Position numbers and translations under genes: made by a program. The notes under the pieces were generated by a model. It was not told where the DNA came from. It did not search any database and worked only from the letters and a program-made list of their open reading frames with translations. This document shows, one piece after another, positions 33,966 through 45,912 of a DNA stretch of 64,000 nt; the stretch's first letter is position 1, and every line of letters begins with the position of its first letter. This DNA is from Apostichopus japonicus (lineage: Eukaryota > Echinodermata > Holothuroidea > Aspidochirotida > Stichopodidae): assembly GCF_037975245.1 (NCBI RefSeq), contig NC_092563.1, forward strand, positions 8,527,001 through 8,591,000. Reading direction: 5' to 3'.

Positions 33966-36900
33966 ATCGATTTAGCTCATTAACATATTCCAAATCCCGA
34001 TTTCGGTGATGATTGACGAGTGGAGATACATCACGTGTAGTCACCTGACAATCCGCGCGAATAATTGAAAATAAACACAAGCACAGTGGAATGCATGATT
34101 TGAGCTTGAATACTGTAATTGTTAATCCCCTGGGTATGTATTTAGCTACAGTAAAACGTAACCTTACAGTAGGCACTGCAGAACAATATCATCTTTGTTT
34201 ATGGTGTAACTGGAGTAGGTTGTTGCATCGGTGTACGTACTGTAGGCCTATGTAATTGTGTGTGTATTTGGCTAAAAGTATTCCTATACTATAGCTCCAC
34301 GTGTTTGAGTAGACAAGCCCAGTTTGCATTGAGATAATTACACGTCATTGACATATCAGCTTTTCAGCCCTATTATTACACTGAAATCTTTTTGCAAAAA
34401 AATTGTCCATAATTACCATTGACATAATCATGATGAATACCCATGATAGCTTGCTAGCTTGGTTATATTGGAACTATGTATTTAATTATGGACTTGCATT
34501 AACAGGAGACTGAACTGATGTTACGAAGACACATCAATTTAACCGTATGAGCATGTCAGATGTGCAGAAACATGGCCGTTTAAAACAGAGATATTTATAG
34601 AAACATTAGCAACATTAACAAACAAACGACCAAATAGGTGCAACGTACATAATATCGTGACGCAACATTAGTTTCTCAAACAACAGTGATCGTGACAACG
34701 AAATGATTTCAAGCACGAATTTGGGGGTCCATGAATGTGTTCGTGAAAATTCATCATTACATGTGTATATATATATTAACCAACACCCTTTTGGACAATA
34801 TTTGACAATATGACGCTGCAAAGCACTTCACAGTCCAGTTTCTATTGGGTACATTTTTGGAAGTACACTTTTCACTGTCAGTATGATTGCTTCGAATCGT
34901 GACATGGACGTACACTTTAAGGACACGCCGTACTAACATATATGTCTTAGACCATTGTCTTTATTTATGGTTCACAGACCTATGGTTAACCTACTTTGAC
35001 TTGCTTAACACTCCCTAGTTTTTTTGGTGAGGTGGGGTGGGGGTGGGGAGGGTGAAGGGTGAGGGGAAGTAAATATCAAACAGTAGGGTTGAAATATTAT
35101 CACGGTAGATGTGCTACTATTACTCTCCTATTTACATATTCTGTCTATTTCCCCTTGAAATGTGATACATTCGCAAAGTTTTTTTGGTCTGTATATAAAA
35201 CTTCATCAAAGTGCAACGGTTTTTTTCCTTCTTCTTCTAAACATAACACTTTTCTCGGTGAATACATAATTTTAATATGAATAAAGAAGAACAAAGAAGA
35301 CAACTTCAACACAATTGTCATGATTACATCATTCACACTGCTGTTGCCAGATGCATTCACAAATATTATCCCCAAATTGAAAATATTCAGGCTTCGCGAT
35401 ATCATATTCTATAGCCCGTGTTTGGCCATAAGATGTTGACGGTTATTGGTCATCAGTCATGCCTAGAATTAACGGTGAAGCAATGTCATATCGGTCTTAT
35501 CTAGTGGACAACCTGCAGTCTTTGAAATATCTGAGAATGCCTTTGGGCAATCTCTTTCACTTCTGGGCAAAGTACCTGTGCATTCCCTTTTACAAACATA
35601 GTGTGGCATATTCGAACTAACATGTGGTTTTTTAACCACTCCTATAACTAGCACAGTTTACACCTGCACGTCTGGTAATCAACCAATCAGAAAATTTCTT
35701 TGAGGTAATTTTAATCACGTCCGCTAAAACACAATTTAGCTTTGAGCGTCTTTAAAATTGTATCCAATGCTCCGAAATGAAATATATACTGGACAATATA
35801 CTTACACTTGGGATTCTTCTCGTAAGTAATTGGAGACGAGATCTCTTTAAACATATTTTCACAACCAGTACATAGATTGAGAACGTTTCAGCTGTGCTAT
35901 AGCCTACAAAATATTTGTCAAACTGAAAAAAGGGATCGATCATGCGCATTAGGAACCAGAACCGTATGTACGTCACTGTTTGGACCCAGAACCTAGACAC
36001 ATCCCTATTAGGACCGGTATGACAGCGCCTTCTGCTACAAACGGTAAAGATCCCTGTTTGCAGTAATTAATGCGTTAAAACAATCAACTTCTGTTAATGG
36101 GTTATCACAGCTAAATCAACATAATGCATTAATATGCATGCATGACCTCCTTTTTTCTGCCTCTTTTCTTTAATCTTTTCTACTACCTTGGGGGTTTTTA
36201 AACGAAGGTTTGATTTATTTTGCCCTTTAAAACCTCTTGAAATAATTTTAATTCTATCACTTAGCTTTCAATTTGAATATGTTACAAAGTGCTCCGTTCA
36301 GTTGCTGTCCACTCGGTGAGTATAAATATAAACTGAACCCTCGTCCAATTCAACAGTGTCAACAGTGTTTTGTTTATAGCTTGACCAAGGATAACTCAAT
36401 AACAATTTAAAGTATTAAGTAAATAGCTTCGAAAAAAAGACCTCACAAGTGTTGACGTCACTGAACTGACAGTGCCAAATTAGTGACAAATATCACGTTT
36501 GAACATAATATCACTAGCTAACATTGAATATATCAAGGAAATGAAATGCAGAATAAGAAAATAAACCCTAATATCAGAAATTATAAATTAGGTGGAAAAG
36601 CAAAGGAAACAAAAATTATCGACGGGTATAGATGGCACATGCAATATTTCTTCGGAAATGAATGTCATGTTATGAATTAATTACCGTACTTGTTGTTATT
36701 TATGTTGTCTATAGTATTTTTTGTTTTCCGCTTCGAGGATTTGGTTCGGGACTACCTCCTGCCCCCCCCCCCCCTCCTCCCCTTCATTCTTTCAATCACC
36801 CTGCAGACCCATGCTATATGTCCATGCACTTTATGAATACTTGGTACTTATATAAGGGCCCTTAACAACTCCCTTTTTAAAGGTTATAGTCAATTCTGAT

Positions 36901-37336
36901 ATGCCAAAAACCCTTAAACAAGTGTCCTATTAGTCAGTTAAAGTGGGCTTAACTGACTACGTAGGTTTACAGTGTAACAATTCAATAGAATAACATAAGA
37001 CTTTCATGTCATGGTAAAAGTATTCCTCATATTAAAATTATGGTTTCGCCCGAAAAATAATTCTGTAATTAGAATCTTTCAGAACCATCCTACTTGAGAA
37101 GGATATAGAAGAATTTTTCAACTATTGAAATATTTGGACGATTAAAATACTGTAAGCAGCCTAATTTCAAATGAGGAGTGCAAGCATAGCAAGCACTATC
37201 GATTTGAAAGCAATGCGACATTGGAGAAGAAATTTTAAATTTTCGACATGCAACTTTTCAACTTTAACAACTTAAAATAGGAAAAAAACGTCCAAATTAG
37301 TTGAGAAAGCTACCGTGAAAGAAAAAGAAAAGCTGA
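33966..37336. other. No recognisable gene
   Basis: AT-rich, stop-dense. Contains a G-rich tract (35028-35068), a C run with CCT repeats (36763-36782) and a TATAAATATA at 36320. No ORF with recognisable character. Confidence 0.45.
35028..35068 (+). other. G-rich tract, possible G-quadruplex
   Basis: Several runs of three to five G separated by one to four bases within about 40 bases. This meets the usual four-G-run layout. Confidence 0.5.
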
Positions 37337-37908
37337 CCCCCCCCCCTTAGGGACGTTCACCCACCAAGTTTTTTCGGTTAACTAGGACCCTCAGCTGTCA
37401 CAATCTACTTGTTTGCCATTATATTAGTGGTGGGTGTGGCCACCAGGGCTGTTGTCATGGCAGCACTATAAAAATTGGGGGAAAATCATATATTTCGGAG
37501 TATACAACAAAAAAACACAATCTAAGTGTTTAGTTACATCAATTGTATGGTGTCTGGTTGATTACAATCAAGATATGAGTCATTTAAGGTTTTTATTATG
37601 CCCAATCAGGACCGTTGCGATGACAATGCTTCAAAACATTCTTGGGTGGTGTTGGGAATTTAAGATAATTAGTTTAATTGTAACTAAAAACATGGAAACA
37701 CAATCAATGTGTCTTTGGCATAAACATTTCAGACTGTCTGGTTGATTGAGCTCAAGATCAGGCCCATTTAAGGTTACTATCGAGCTCAATTAAGACTGTT
37801 GCCATGGCAACACTAGGCTGACTGGATTTGAGTTTGAAATGGACTTTGGCAACAAAATGTCATATTTATGTAACTAAACAACATATAAAGTTACACAAGC
37901 CAAGTGTC

Positions 37909-37990
<82 letters not shown>

Positions 37991-38530
37991 CATGTCTTTG
38001 CTCAAATATACAGTTAGCCCTTAATAACTTTACATTTTGTTCTATAATTTGAATTGTTCATCATGGTGTTACCATGGCAACAGCCATATTTCGACATGAC
38101 GGTGACCTTAAATGATCCAGATCTTGACTGCAATCAACCGGGCAACGTCAGATCAATGTAGAAAAGACAATTAGTTTGTATTGTTTGGTATATGTATATT
38201 ATGTGATATTCTTCTCAAAGTCAAAATTTCATCATGGCTATTGCCATGGCAACAGCCCAAGTTAGGGATGGCTTTGACTTTCATGGTTGTGATTGGTTTC
38301 ACCGAGACAGCTTCAAATATATATACTGAGACACTAACGTTGTGCTTTTAGGTTATTTAATTACAAAGGTATGTCATATTCTTAAATTCCAAGTTTTAAT
38401 GAATGTGTTGGTGATCACACCAACCATTAATCTAATGGCAAACAAGCCGATTGTTATAGCTGAGGGTCCTAGCTAACAGAAAAACATGGTGGGGTGACAA
38501 TCCCTAAGGGATCCGCTTTGGGGGGGGGGG
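37337..38530. mobile_element. Fold-back element, ~1.2 kb, long inverted repeats
   Basis: The left arm (37341-37443) and right arm (about 38400-38515) are inverted copies over ~100 bases, sharing CTTAGGGA, TAGGACCCTCAGCT and TTGTTTGCCATTA. Similarity continues inward: GGTTGATT..A.TCAAGAT..(G/A)TCATTTAAGGT occurs at 37555 and 37738 on plus and near 38115 on minus. A (TA)n tract sits near the centre. The outer ends are C and G runs. No transposase. Confidence 0.75.
37914..37984. repeat. (TA)n microsatellite
   Basis: About 70 bases of TA, near the centre of the fold-back element. Confidence 0.95.
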
Positions 38531-38614
38531 GGTGTTTCGCTGCGTTGCCCTTGTACGTGCTCCTGCTTCAGTCCTCGCTTTGCTACCTACTCTCTTGTTC
38601 TCATGTTATTTTAT

Positions 38615-38814
38615 TGATGACAAGATATATTTGCGTCAAACTGTATGAAGTGAGCGTGACGCATTTGCGAGTTACCCAATAGTAATACCAGTTCCTAATA
38701 CAGGACGATACCATGGTTACATACGGTTATCCGATTTACCTAGCTACGTTTATACCATTCATGCTTAAACCTGCTTTTTGTCATGTAACGCCTAATAAAA
38801 TGACACAACATCTT
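38615..38814 (+). repeat. Dispersed direct repeat, copy A
   Basis: Matches 39654-39857, including GATATATTTGCGTCAAA, GACGATACCATGGTTAC and CATGCTTAAACCTG. About 85% identical by eye. Confidence 0.85.
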
Positions 38815-39653
38815 GTCCCCCCCCCCCCCTCATGATGGGTTCTATACTTATGGCATATATCTTACAGTTACATGGTTTAATTTAGCAGTGTCAATTGAGG
38901 CTACTGGTTTTCTACCTTCCACTACAAGAGAATGTACAAAACACAAATAAATGAAAACAAACATAAAAGAAAGAAAATTTGAATCAATGGTAAATAACAT
39001 GAACAAAATTGACGTGACTCTACAATATTTCGCACATAGCCACTCGTGGTAATTTTTGACAGAATTATATCCTCTCACTCATACGCAAAATGGGAGCAAG
39101 GACATCCAGCAGGCAAGCAGGGAGAATCCCCTGCTAGTGAGGAGGAAATCTATGCCTGACCTCTGCCACAATCGTAGTTCATGTTATTGAAAGATTGAAA
39201 ACAGGTGTTCCACGATTGTATCATTCCCTTTTCTTCGATCTATTGTCTTCAGTTTTAAATCCATAGAAAGGATCAAGCAGCATATAGCTCTGTTATGGTT
39301 GTATAAAGTGTGTTTTTTTAGAGGGATTTCTTATAAGCATGCTTTCCCTGTAAGCTTTTCTTCCATTTCATGGCGGTTTAGTTCTTGGAATCAACGTAAT
39401 CTCTAATCATCCATGACTAGGAAAGGAATACAAATAATGTTTCTGTAGTTCACTTGTTCTCATTGGTTCTTCCTTCCTTTTGACACTTACAACACTTACA
39501 ATACTTTATAACATGCTGTTCTTTTTCAAGATTAAATGTGTGGCATTACTAAATTTGGGTCAGGTGAGGAAGGTAGTTAGGGGGAGGGAGGAATGTTTTC
39601 GTTGGCACATCGTCTAATTAAAGATGATGGTTCCACTCTATTTTGCATGTTCT
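38815..39653. other. Spacer between two direct repeats; nothing recognised
   Basis: Begins with a C run (38817-38829). No ORF supported. It could be the body of an element whose ends are the two direct repeats, but no coding or LTR-like TG...CA ends are evident. Confidence 0.35.
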
Positions 39654-39857
39654 TGATGATAGGATATATTTGCGTCAAATCGTATGGAGTGAGCGTGACA
39701 CATTTGCGTGCTACCCAATGGCAATATCAGATCCTAATACAAGACGATACCATGGTTACGTACATAACGTTACCCAATTTACCGGGCTACGTTTATACCT
39801 TTCATGCTTAAACCTGATTTTTGTCATGTCGCGCCTATTTCGATGACACAACATCTT
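39654..39857 (+). repeat. Dispersed direct repeat, copy B
   Basis: Partner of 38615-38814 in the same orientation, spacing 1039 bases. Confidence 0.85.
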
Positions 39858-40937
39858 TTGTTAAACAGAGTAAAACAGAGTTCTGGATGAAAGACAAATA
39901 ATAAATTAAGGTGAGTTCTCGATGAAAGTCAAATCATTTATTTGTTCTATGTTCAATTATTTCAAACCCACATTCTTTGAGAGGCCACGCAAATACCTCT
40001 TTTCAAATCAATAGGAGGAGGAAATTTAAGTTATATTCCGTTCCTCTATTTCTTTGTTATAGAGATCTAATATACAACTTTCATGGTTCAGTAACGTATC
40101 GGCAAATGAAATGAGAAGGAGGGGCGGCGATGAAAAGAGAGTAGCTACGACCTTGAAAGGGACCAGCTATTGTCTCCTATAGCTTATGCTTTATAGAGAT
40201 TTTAGCTACTGATAGAGTCGACCATGTCAGAGTGTTGACGAAATATACACGCAAATACCGCAGTTTCAGAGTATTAATAAACACAAGTCACTGCGGGCTA
40301 AACAAAGTCTTGTAGTTGACGAATTCCCGATCCCGTGTTTCCCAAATCTACTTGCATAAACTCAAAACCCTATGAATTATGTTTCGAGTTTCGAATAACT
40401 GTGCTATTACCAGCCAATCAGATTCCCAAATAAGAGTAGTCACATGTAGTTAACGACTTAACGTGTTTGACTTAATAAGTATTGTCCCTTCCTCATTCAA
40501 AAAGGTCTTGAAATGTGATTAGGTATTGTTTGTTGAAATGTTAGGCTTAATCCCAGTTCATAATCGTCTGCATAGAATATAGTTGTAAAGGGAGACAACC
40601 TACAGCAATAACTCTCTAGCGAGCATAATCGTAAGCGACCTTTTGTGAATAAGAAGATTTCACGGAATCCGTTTTTCTTTTACTGCTTGCTTCGAATTCA
40701 TCGATAGTATCGGGGAATAAGCCTATTGTACATTTACGTCTTGAAAGGAAACGACATTCTTACTGCTTGCTGCAATGTAAACAAAGATATTGAAGCGTGA
40801 GCTTCCTGCCAATAAAGATATTCAGATCCGTTGTTCTAATGAGAGTGAAACAGGATGAATAGAGATTTCGTTGAAGGCAGTGTCATTCACTGTGACCAAT
40901 AGATGGAATCCAACCAGTAATACCAATTTAAGCTCGT

Positions 40938-41020
40938 TAAAAGTTAACTTGTCAAATGGCTCAGATGGTTGAGCAGTGGACTGGTAACCCGATGAAACTG
41001 AGTTCGACTCCATCAGTGGT
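40938..41020 (+). repeat. tRNA-derived SINE head
   Basis: TGGCTCAGATGG fits the internal A box and GAGTTCGACTCC the B box of a Pol III promoter, at tRNA spacing. The would-be acceptor arms do not pair, and a T-rich stretch with TTTCTTTTTCT follows, so this is a SINE-type sequence and not a working tRNA. Confidence 0.5.
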
Positions 41021-44000
41021 TGGTTATACACGTTATAAATTTCTTTTTCTATTTCAGTAGTCGACGCTGAAGTCTTGATATATTAATTCAACCACATAAT
41101 TTACTAGCTGATGTGGTGGCCGATGTTGTTAAGAGGGTGACGAAAGACTCATACCTCGTCGGTCGTGTAAATCGTGGCTAGGGTTCAAGACAGGCCTCTG
41201 GCGATAATACCTTTGGCTGTAGGTATGGTACTTTTTGTGGCCTAGGATCCCGTACCATGTCTCCCTTGTTGTCGCAAAAGAACCCGGGAGGATGCGCAGA
41301 AGGTCGGTCAAATCGACCAGAAGCGTACTAGGTGGCGTGCGTGAATCCTTGCCTTTGGCCAGAGGTGGTGACATCTCTGCGACCGGCATGCTTGCAGCCA
41401 CCGTCCACTAAATACGTGGCCTGATGAGGCGCTATTCTCCTAAAAGAGAATCTACGGATGCCTTTAAAAGCCATATAATTATCTTATATTAAAAAAAAAA
41501 CACCCTGTTTCAAACTAGCGCCATCGAATTCCCTAAAAGCCTTTTTTTCTTGTCACTCTAAAGGTAGAATGAATTTTATTGTCATGGGTTATTTGTGGTA
41601 AGCCAAGCAATTAAACTCATTGTTGGGTATAAATGTGTTGGCAAAGAATTACCCAACCTACACCAAAACAAGCATTTTATTCGTTGCAATGCCAGAGACA
41701 TACAAGCCAGCAAGACCATGAGATAACATGTTAATATACATAGAATTCAATCTATATCACTTTTGCAAGAAGACCAACGTATACCAGTGTCAATATGGTC
41801 CCATTATAAGCAACAGTGTTGTAGCAATTAGTAGCAGGTAGTTTCGGAAACTGAGTGATTTTAAAAACTTTGTTTGAGATTTCCCCAAAAAATATACCCT
41901 TTATTGTGTTTTTATAACTTCAGGAACCAAATTAACTTTGATATGCCGTGGAACGTTAAAAACCACTGCTCTCGGTCTAGCTAGGGTTGTATAGCACATT
42001 TACTTATTTTGTTTTTGTTTTTTGGAATGACCCTTAAAAAATTGAGGTTCACTAGTTAAAGTGACTGGACCTTTTAGTTTAGTACACAGCCCATCAGACT
42101 AGTTCCTCAGTTGCAATACAAAACTCAAAGGGAGAAATTAAGATGATATGGTCTCAAATGACATGTTTATAATTTATTATGATGATTAAATAATTGATTA
42201 ATAAAATGATTGAATACCGGGGATACTTTTTTAAGAAAACTCACCCAGGAAAGAACCTGGGCACGAAAACCAAACTACCGAACGTCTGATCTGCTCTCAA
42301 CCACATTCCCCTTGCATCGAGACTGTGACTGTGTGATCATCGTCAGCTGTGTATCACCATTACCATTAAAGAGAACAGATGCTACATATGATTTTCGGGG
42401 ATGTCTTCAACTCTTCGGTCTACCTGTTCGTTGTACACGTCTCAGGATAAAACTAGTTTGATCTCGGAAGAATGTTATCCGATTCCTTGTTCTTTATTCT
42501 ATTTGTTTTACAAGTCAATGGACTACATTATGATGAGCAATGAACAGATGAAGAAAACTCCGTTATACACGTAACAAACTAAAGGATTTCATCGATACTC
42601 ATTGACGAACCACATCTTCCTTATTCAAAACAAGTTTATAACAATAGAGAGAAATTAATGCCATTCAAGTGGTGCATTTGCTTTCATATTACTGAAACTT
42701 GTGCGACAAGATGTTTACGTTATCTGAGCAGTCCAGAATTCACAGTGCACGTTTAACGTTTTAATCAGCTTCCGATAACACGTATCCAGCATTCAATTGA
42801 TGACTATATAACGACAAAAAGACATTTAGCACGTGGACATTAATATCCTCCTACTTGAAGTCCGTATGTGAGGCTCATTTGCATCCATGATTATCATTTG
42901 CTGTATTATAAACTTTAGTAGCATTTTTTTCCGCAATCTAGGAATTCAAAATCGACCACTTCGAGGAAACTTAATGTCCCTGTAATAGCACCGTAGAATG
43001 GTATTCCCTCGGTAGGTCCAGGGACGATTATATAAGAAACCCCTTTCATGGGTTCCAAATGAGAAATGTTATAAATTAAATTCGTTGACAATTCGTTACT
43101 TGTCAGTGGATAGATCCAGTTATGTTTTTGTATTATAATACGTTTGTTTGGTAAAGTAACGCAAACCCGGTCACGATGCGGTTCCAAGCGGTACCTTTAT
43201 CTGGCAACAGTACTAAAAGCCAAATGGCGTGGGCAAGCAGGAAGGACGGGAATGCCTCCTCCATTACAAGATTCTTCTTTCGCATCTGGCTGTTTCCATA
43301 AAATGTCAGCCTCCTATACCAACTCGCCACTGCTACAGGCATCTGTTAACGCTGGTATACAATATAATTCTCTAATATTTACTTACGCGTCTTAGAAGAG
43401 TCTTTATTAAGATAACAGAAGCACACCCAACCATCATCAGGTGTCTTTGTGAGAGAGATGAACGACATAACCCCCCCCCCCCCCTCAAAACAAAAAGGAA
43501 GATAAGAACATGTTTATTCCACCCTGCAGGGAAATAACAACTTAAAAGTTCCTTGACAGACGAAGGTGATAGCTTGATCAAATCTAAATATTATAGACTG
43601 ATTCTCATTTGCATTTATATTTTTATAGACTTATTATTTATAGCAGTACCTATTTTCCGTTATAAAGTTGGCCTTCTCAAAATAATGGTGGATCGAGCAT
43701 GTTGAACTTCTGAGCCTGTACCTAATAAATTATGCTTTCATTTTTTTCAGTGTCAATTGTGTAAATTCAGCTTTAAAATGGAACAAAAAAGAATGAAAAA
43801 AAGCAAAGAAAAAAGAAGAAGGTTAGCTGAGGGAATAGCCATGGTTTCACCTCCTGGCAACACTTTGTCATCATGAACTGTTAAAATGACACACTAATGA
43901 CACAAATTTCAATCCTGATTTCTCCCAAATAATTCGATTTATTCCTTGAAATTGTAACGTTTTAAAAGTTCAACAGACTATTTTTATCTCAAAATATCAA

Positions 44001-45855
44001 CTTTTCTTTAAACTTCGGGATGATGATATAATAAGGTGGTACTCAAAAAAGTAGGAGAGTGTATGAGGGTATAACGAAAAGTCCAATCAACTGTTGAATG
44101 ATTTCGGTGCTTTCCTCAAAACTTTTCGAAATTTTATAGACAGTTTAAAGGAGAAAGCCAACATTTCCACTGACTTTGGTAGGCCTATGACAAAACACAA
44201 AATGATAATTCGACGGTTATCTAGCTGTCAATTTCCTCGTAGAAATGAAACCGGACAATGCTTTTGCGGTGGTATACCAATGTGCTATGCAGTCATACTT
44301 GTTACGTTGATTCGAATTTTCAATGATTACAGCAGCCTGGGTTATTATTATACATATTTAAACATAGCAAAACAAAACGTGACGGATGAATCCACACCTC
44401 AGTTCCCCCTTCTCCGTCGTTCCTGTAGAAGGTGAATAACCGGCACGCGATTATAGTGAGCTATATATAGAATTGGTCAAACTCGTGCAGAAAAGTGTGC
44501 TACAAAGTCATTCATATAAAACGGAATTCTTCGAACGCTTTTGTAATAGATGCTATGTTTTATGTAACGTTGAACCTTCGTGGGTCACGATCCACACGCT
44601 CATAGTTGTCTGAATTATAATCTTGCGTCACATTTTGGTTCATTCTCCTCCTCAAGCTTCGACCTCTATAAAGACTATGTTTAGTACATTGGCTCTATAC
44701 AAATCGCCAATACACACACTTTGTCTTTATTATTGATTACTTGCAATGAGTTTATATATACCTTACACACACATGCCCCATCGATGATAAATGTCATTCA
44801 TTTTCCCCCAACGATTTGAGCAAACAGCACGAAGGCAGTGTCTCTCTGTAACATTACCAACCTCCTGATGTCTATAAAAGAAAAACCGCCGAGCTATTAG
44901 TCGATCTAACTTTTATTGTATCTGCATGTAGGACAGACCTTCTAGCTGAAGTTAAAGATTAAAGTTCTGGTTGTAAATGCTGTCAACGTTTGCCAAAACA
45001 AAATCCCGAAAACCATGGTTATATTAAAATTTAGAGGAGTATTTCGTACAAAAAAGGAAATGCAGAGGCCCCGACACTATTCCGCAAATCTCGAAATCCT
45101 CTGCAGATGATTTTACAATCAGTTTGATATATAACAGACGATGAAGACACTGGCTGCTGACACAATTGACCAGTCATTGTTGCAACAAGAAAGTAATCAA
45201 TGCAGTTGATAATCTCAATATTTTCATGACGATAACTGCAAATGCATCTTTATATTATCTTTAAAATTATTCGAGGTTGTCAAAATTCAATTTCATGAAA
45301 ACAAACAGAAAGTCAAATGACTTAGTGTTTCTTTGCCAATATGAGTAGACCCTTTAGATACAAGATATTCTAACGATCTGAATTACTGAGCAGAAGTGGC
45401 AAGTCTTACAGAATAGGATGAAGGGAGGGGTAGGTTGAGGGAAGGTAGGTTGAGGGGGGGTGCAAGGTAGTAATCTCTAGTACTAGTGTAGACCTTGTTC
45501 CTGTCTATTATTAAAATAGCTGTCACGGTTTCACAGTGACCAGTTGCCTGTTTTGGGTTACTATAGTTAGGGACCGATAGAGCTTATAATTATCTATAGC
45601 ATATTGCAATAAGAACAGACCATGCAGGAATCAGCATATAGATGGTACACCTTCCTGATGGTACTAAGACACACCCAAATGTAGAAAAATAATGAGAACC
45701 ATTGATTACCGACAGCGTTAGACTACCCACACACTACAATCAGAGTGCAAATTATAAAATGAACACAATTTCTGACCAACTCTTTAGATACATTTGGAAA
45801 GATTTTCGAATTATTTATAGTAATAAGCTGTATTTGTGACTGTATCTTGTCATTC
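41021..45855. other. No recognisable gene
   Basis: Open frames at 41129-41401 (minus, 90 codons, GC-richer than its flanks), 42210-42461 (plus) and 44094-44435 (plus, 113 codons) have no domain I recognise and no paired splice sites. C run at 43471-43485 and G-rich tract at 45420-45465. Confidence 0.4.
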
Positions 45856-45857
45856 AG

Positions 45858-45912
45858 CCTCTTAAGAAGATCCTGCTAGGATCGAAACGTCAGGTCCTCT
45901 TACTTTTACACG
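45858..45912 (+). mobile_element. Penelope-like pLTR fragment with hammerhead-like motif
   Basis: CTTAAGA, a GATCC-loop-GGATC stem, GAAACGTC, then CAGG and CTTACTTTTACAC. Same order as at 149-215 and, in reverse, 12930-12970. Isolated from any coding part. Confidence 0.5.

Noticed and set aside
36310-36365. TATAAATATA as a core promoter
   Set aside because: No ORF or exon follows. AT-rich sequence makes chance matches common.
40938-41020. Functional tRNA gene
   Set aside because: A and B boxes are present, but the acceptor arms do not pair, so it was called a SINE head.
41421-41428. CTGATGAG as a hammerhead core
   Set aside because: No GAAA box closing a second stem and no GUC cleavage triplet at the right place downstream.
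44094-44435. 113-codon plus-strand ORF
   Set aside because: No motif, mixed composition and no support from neighbours.
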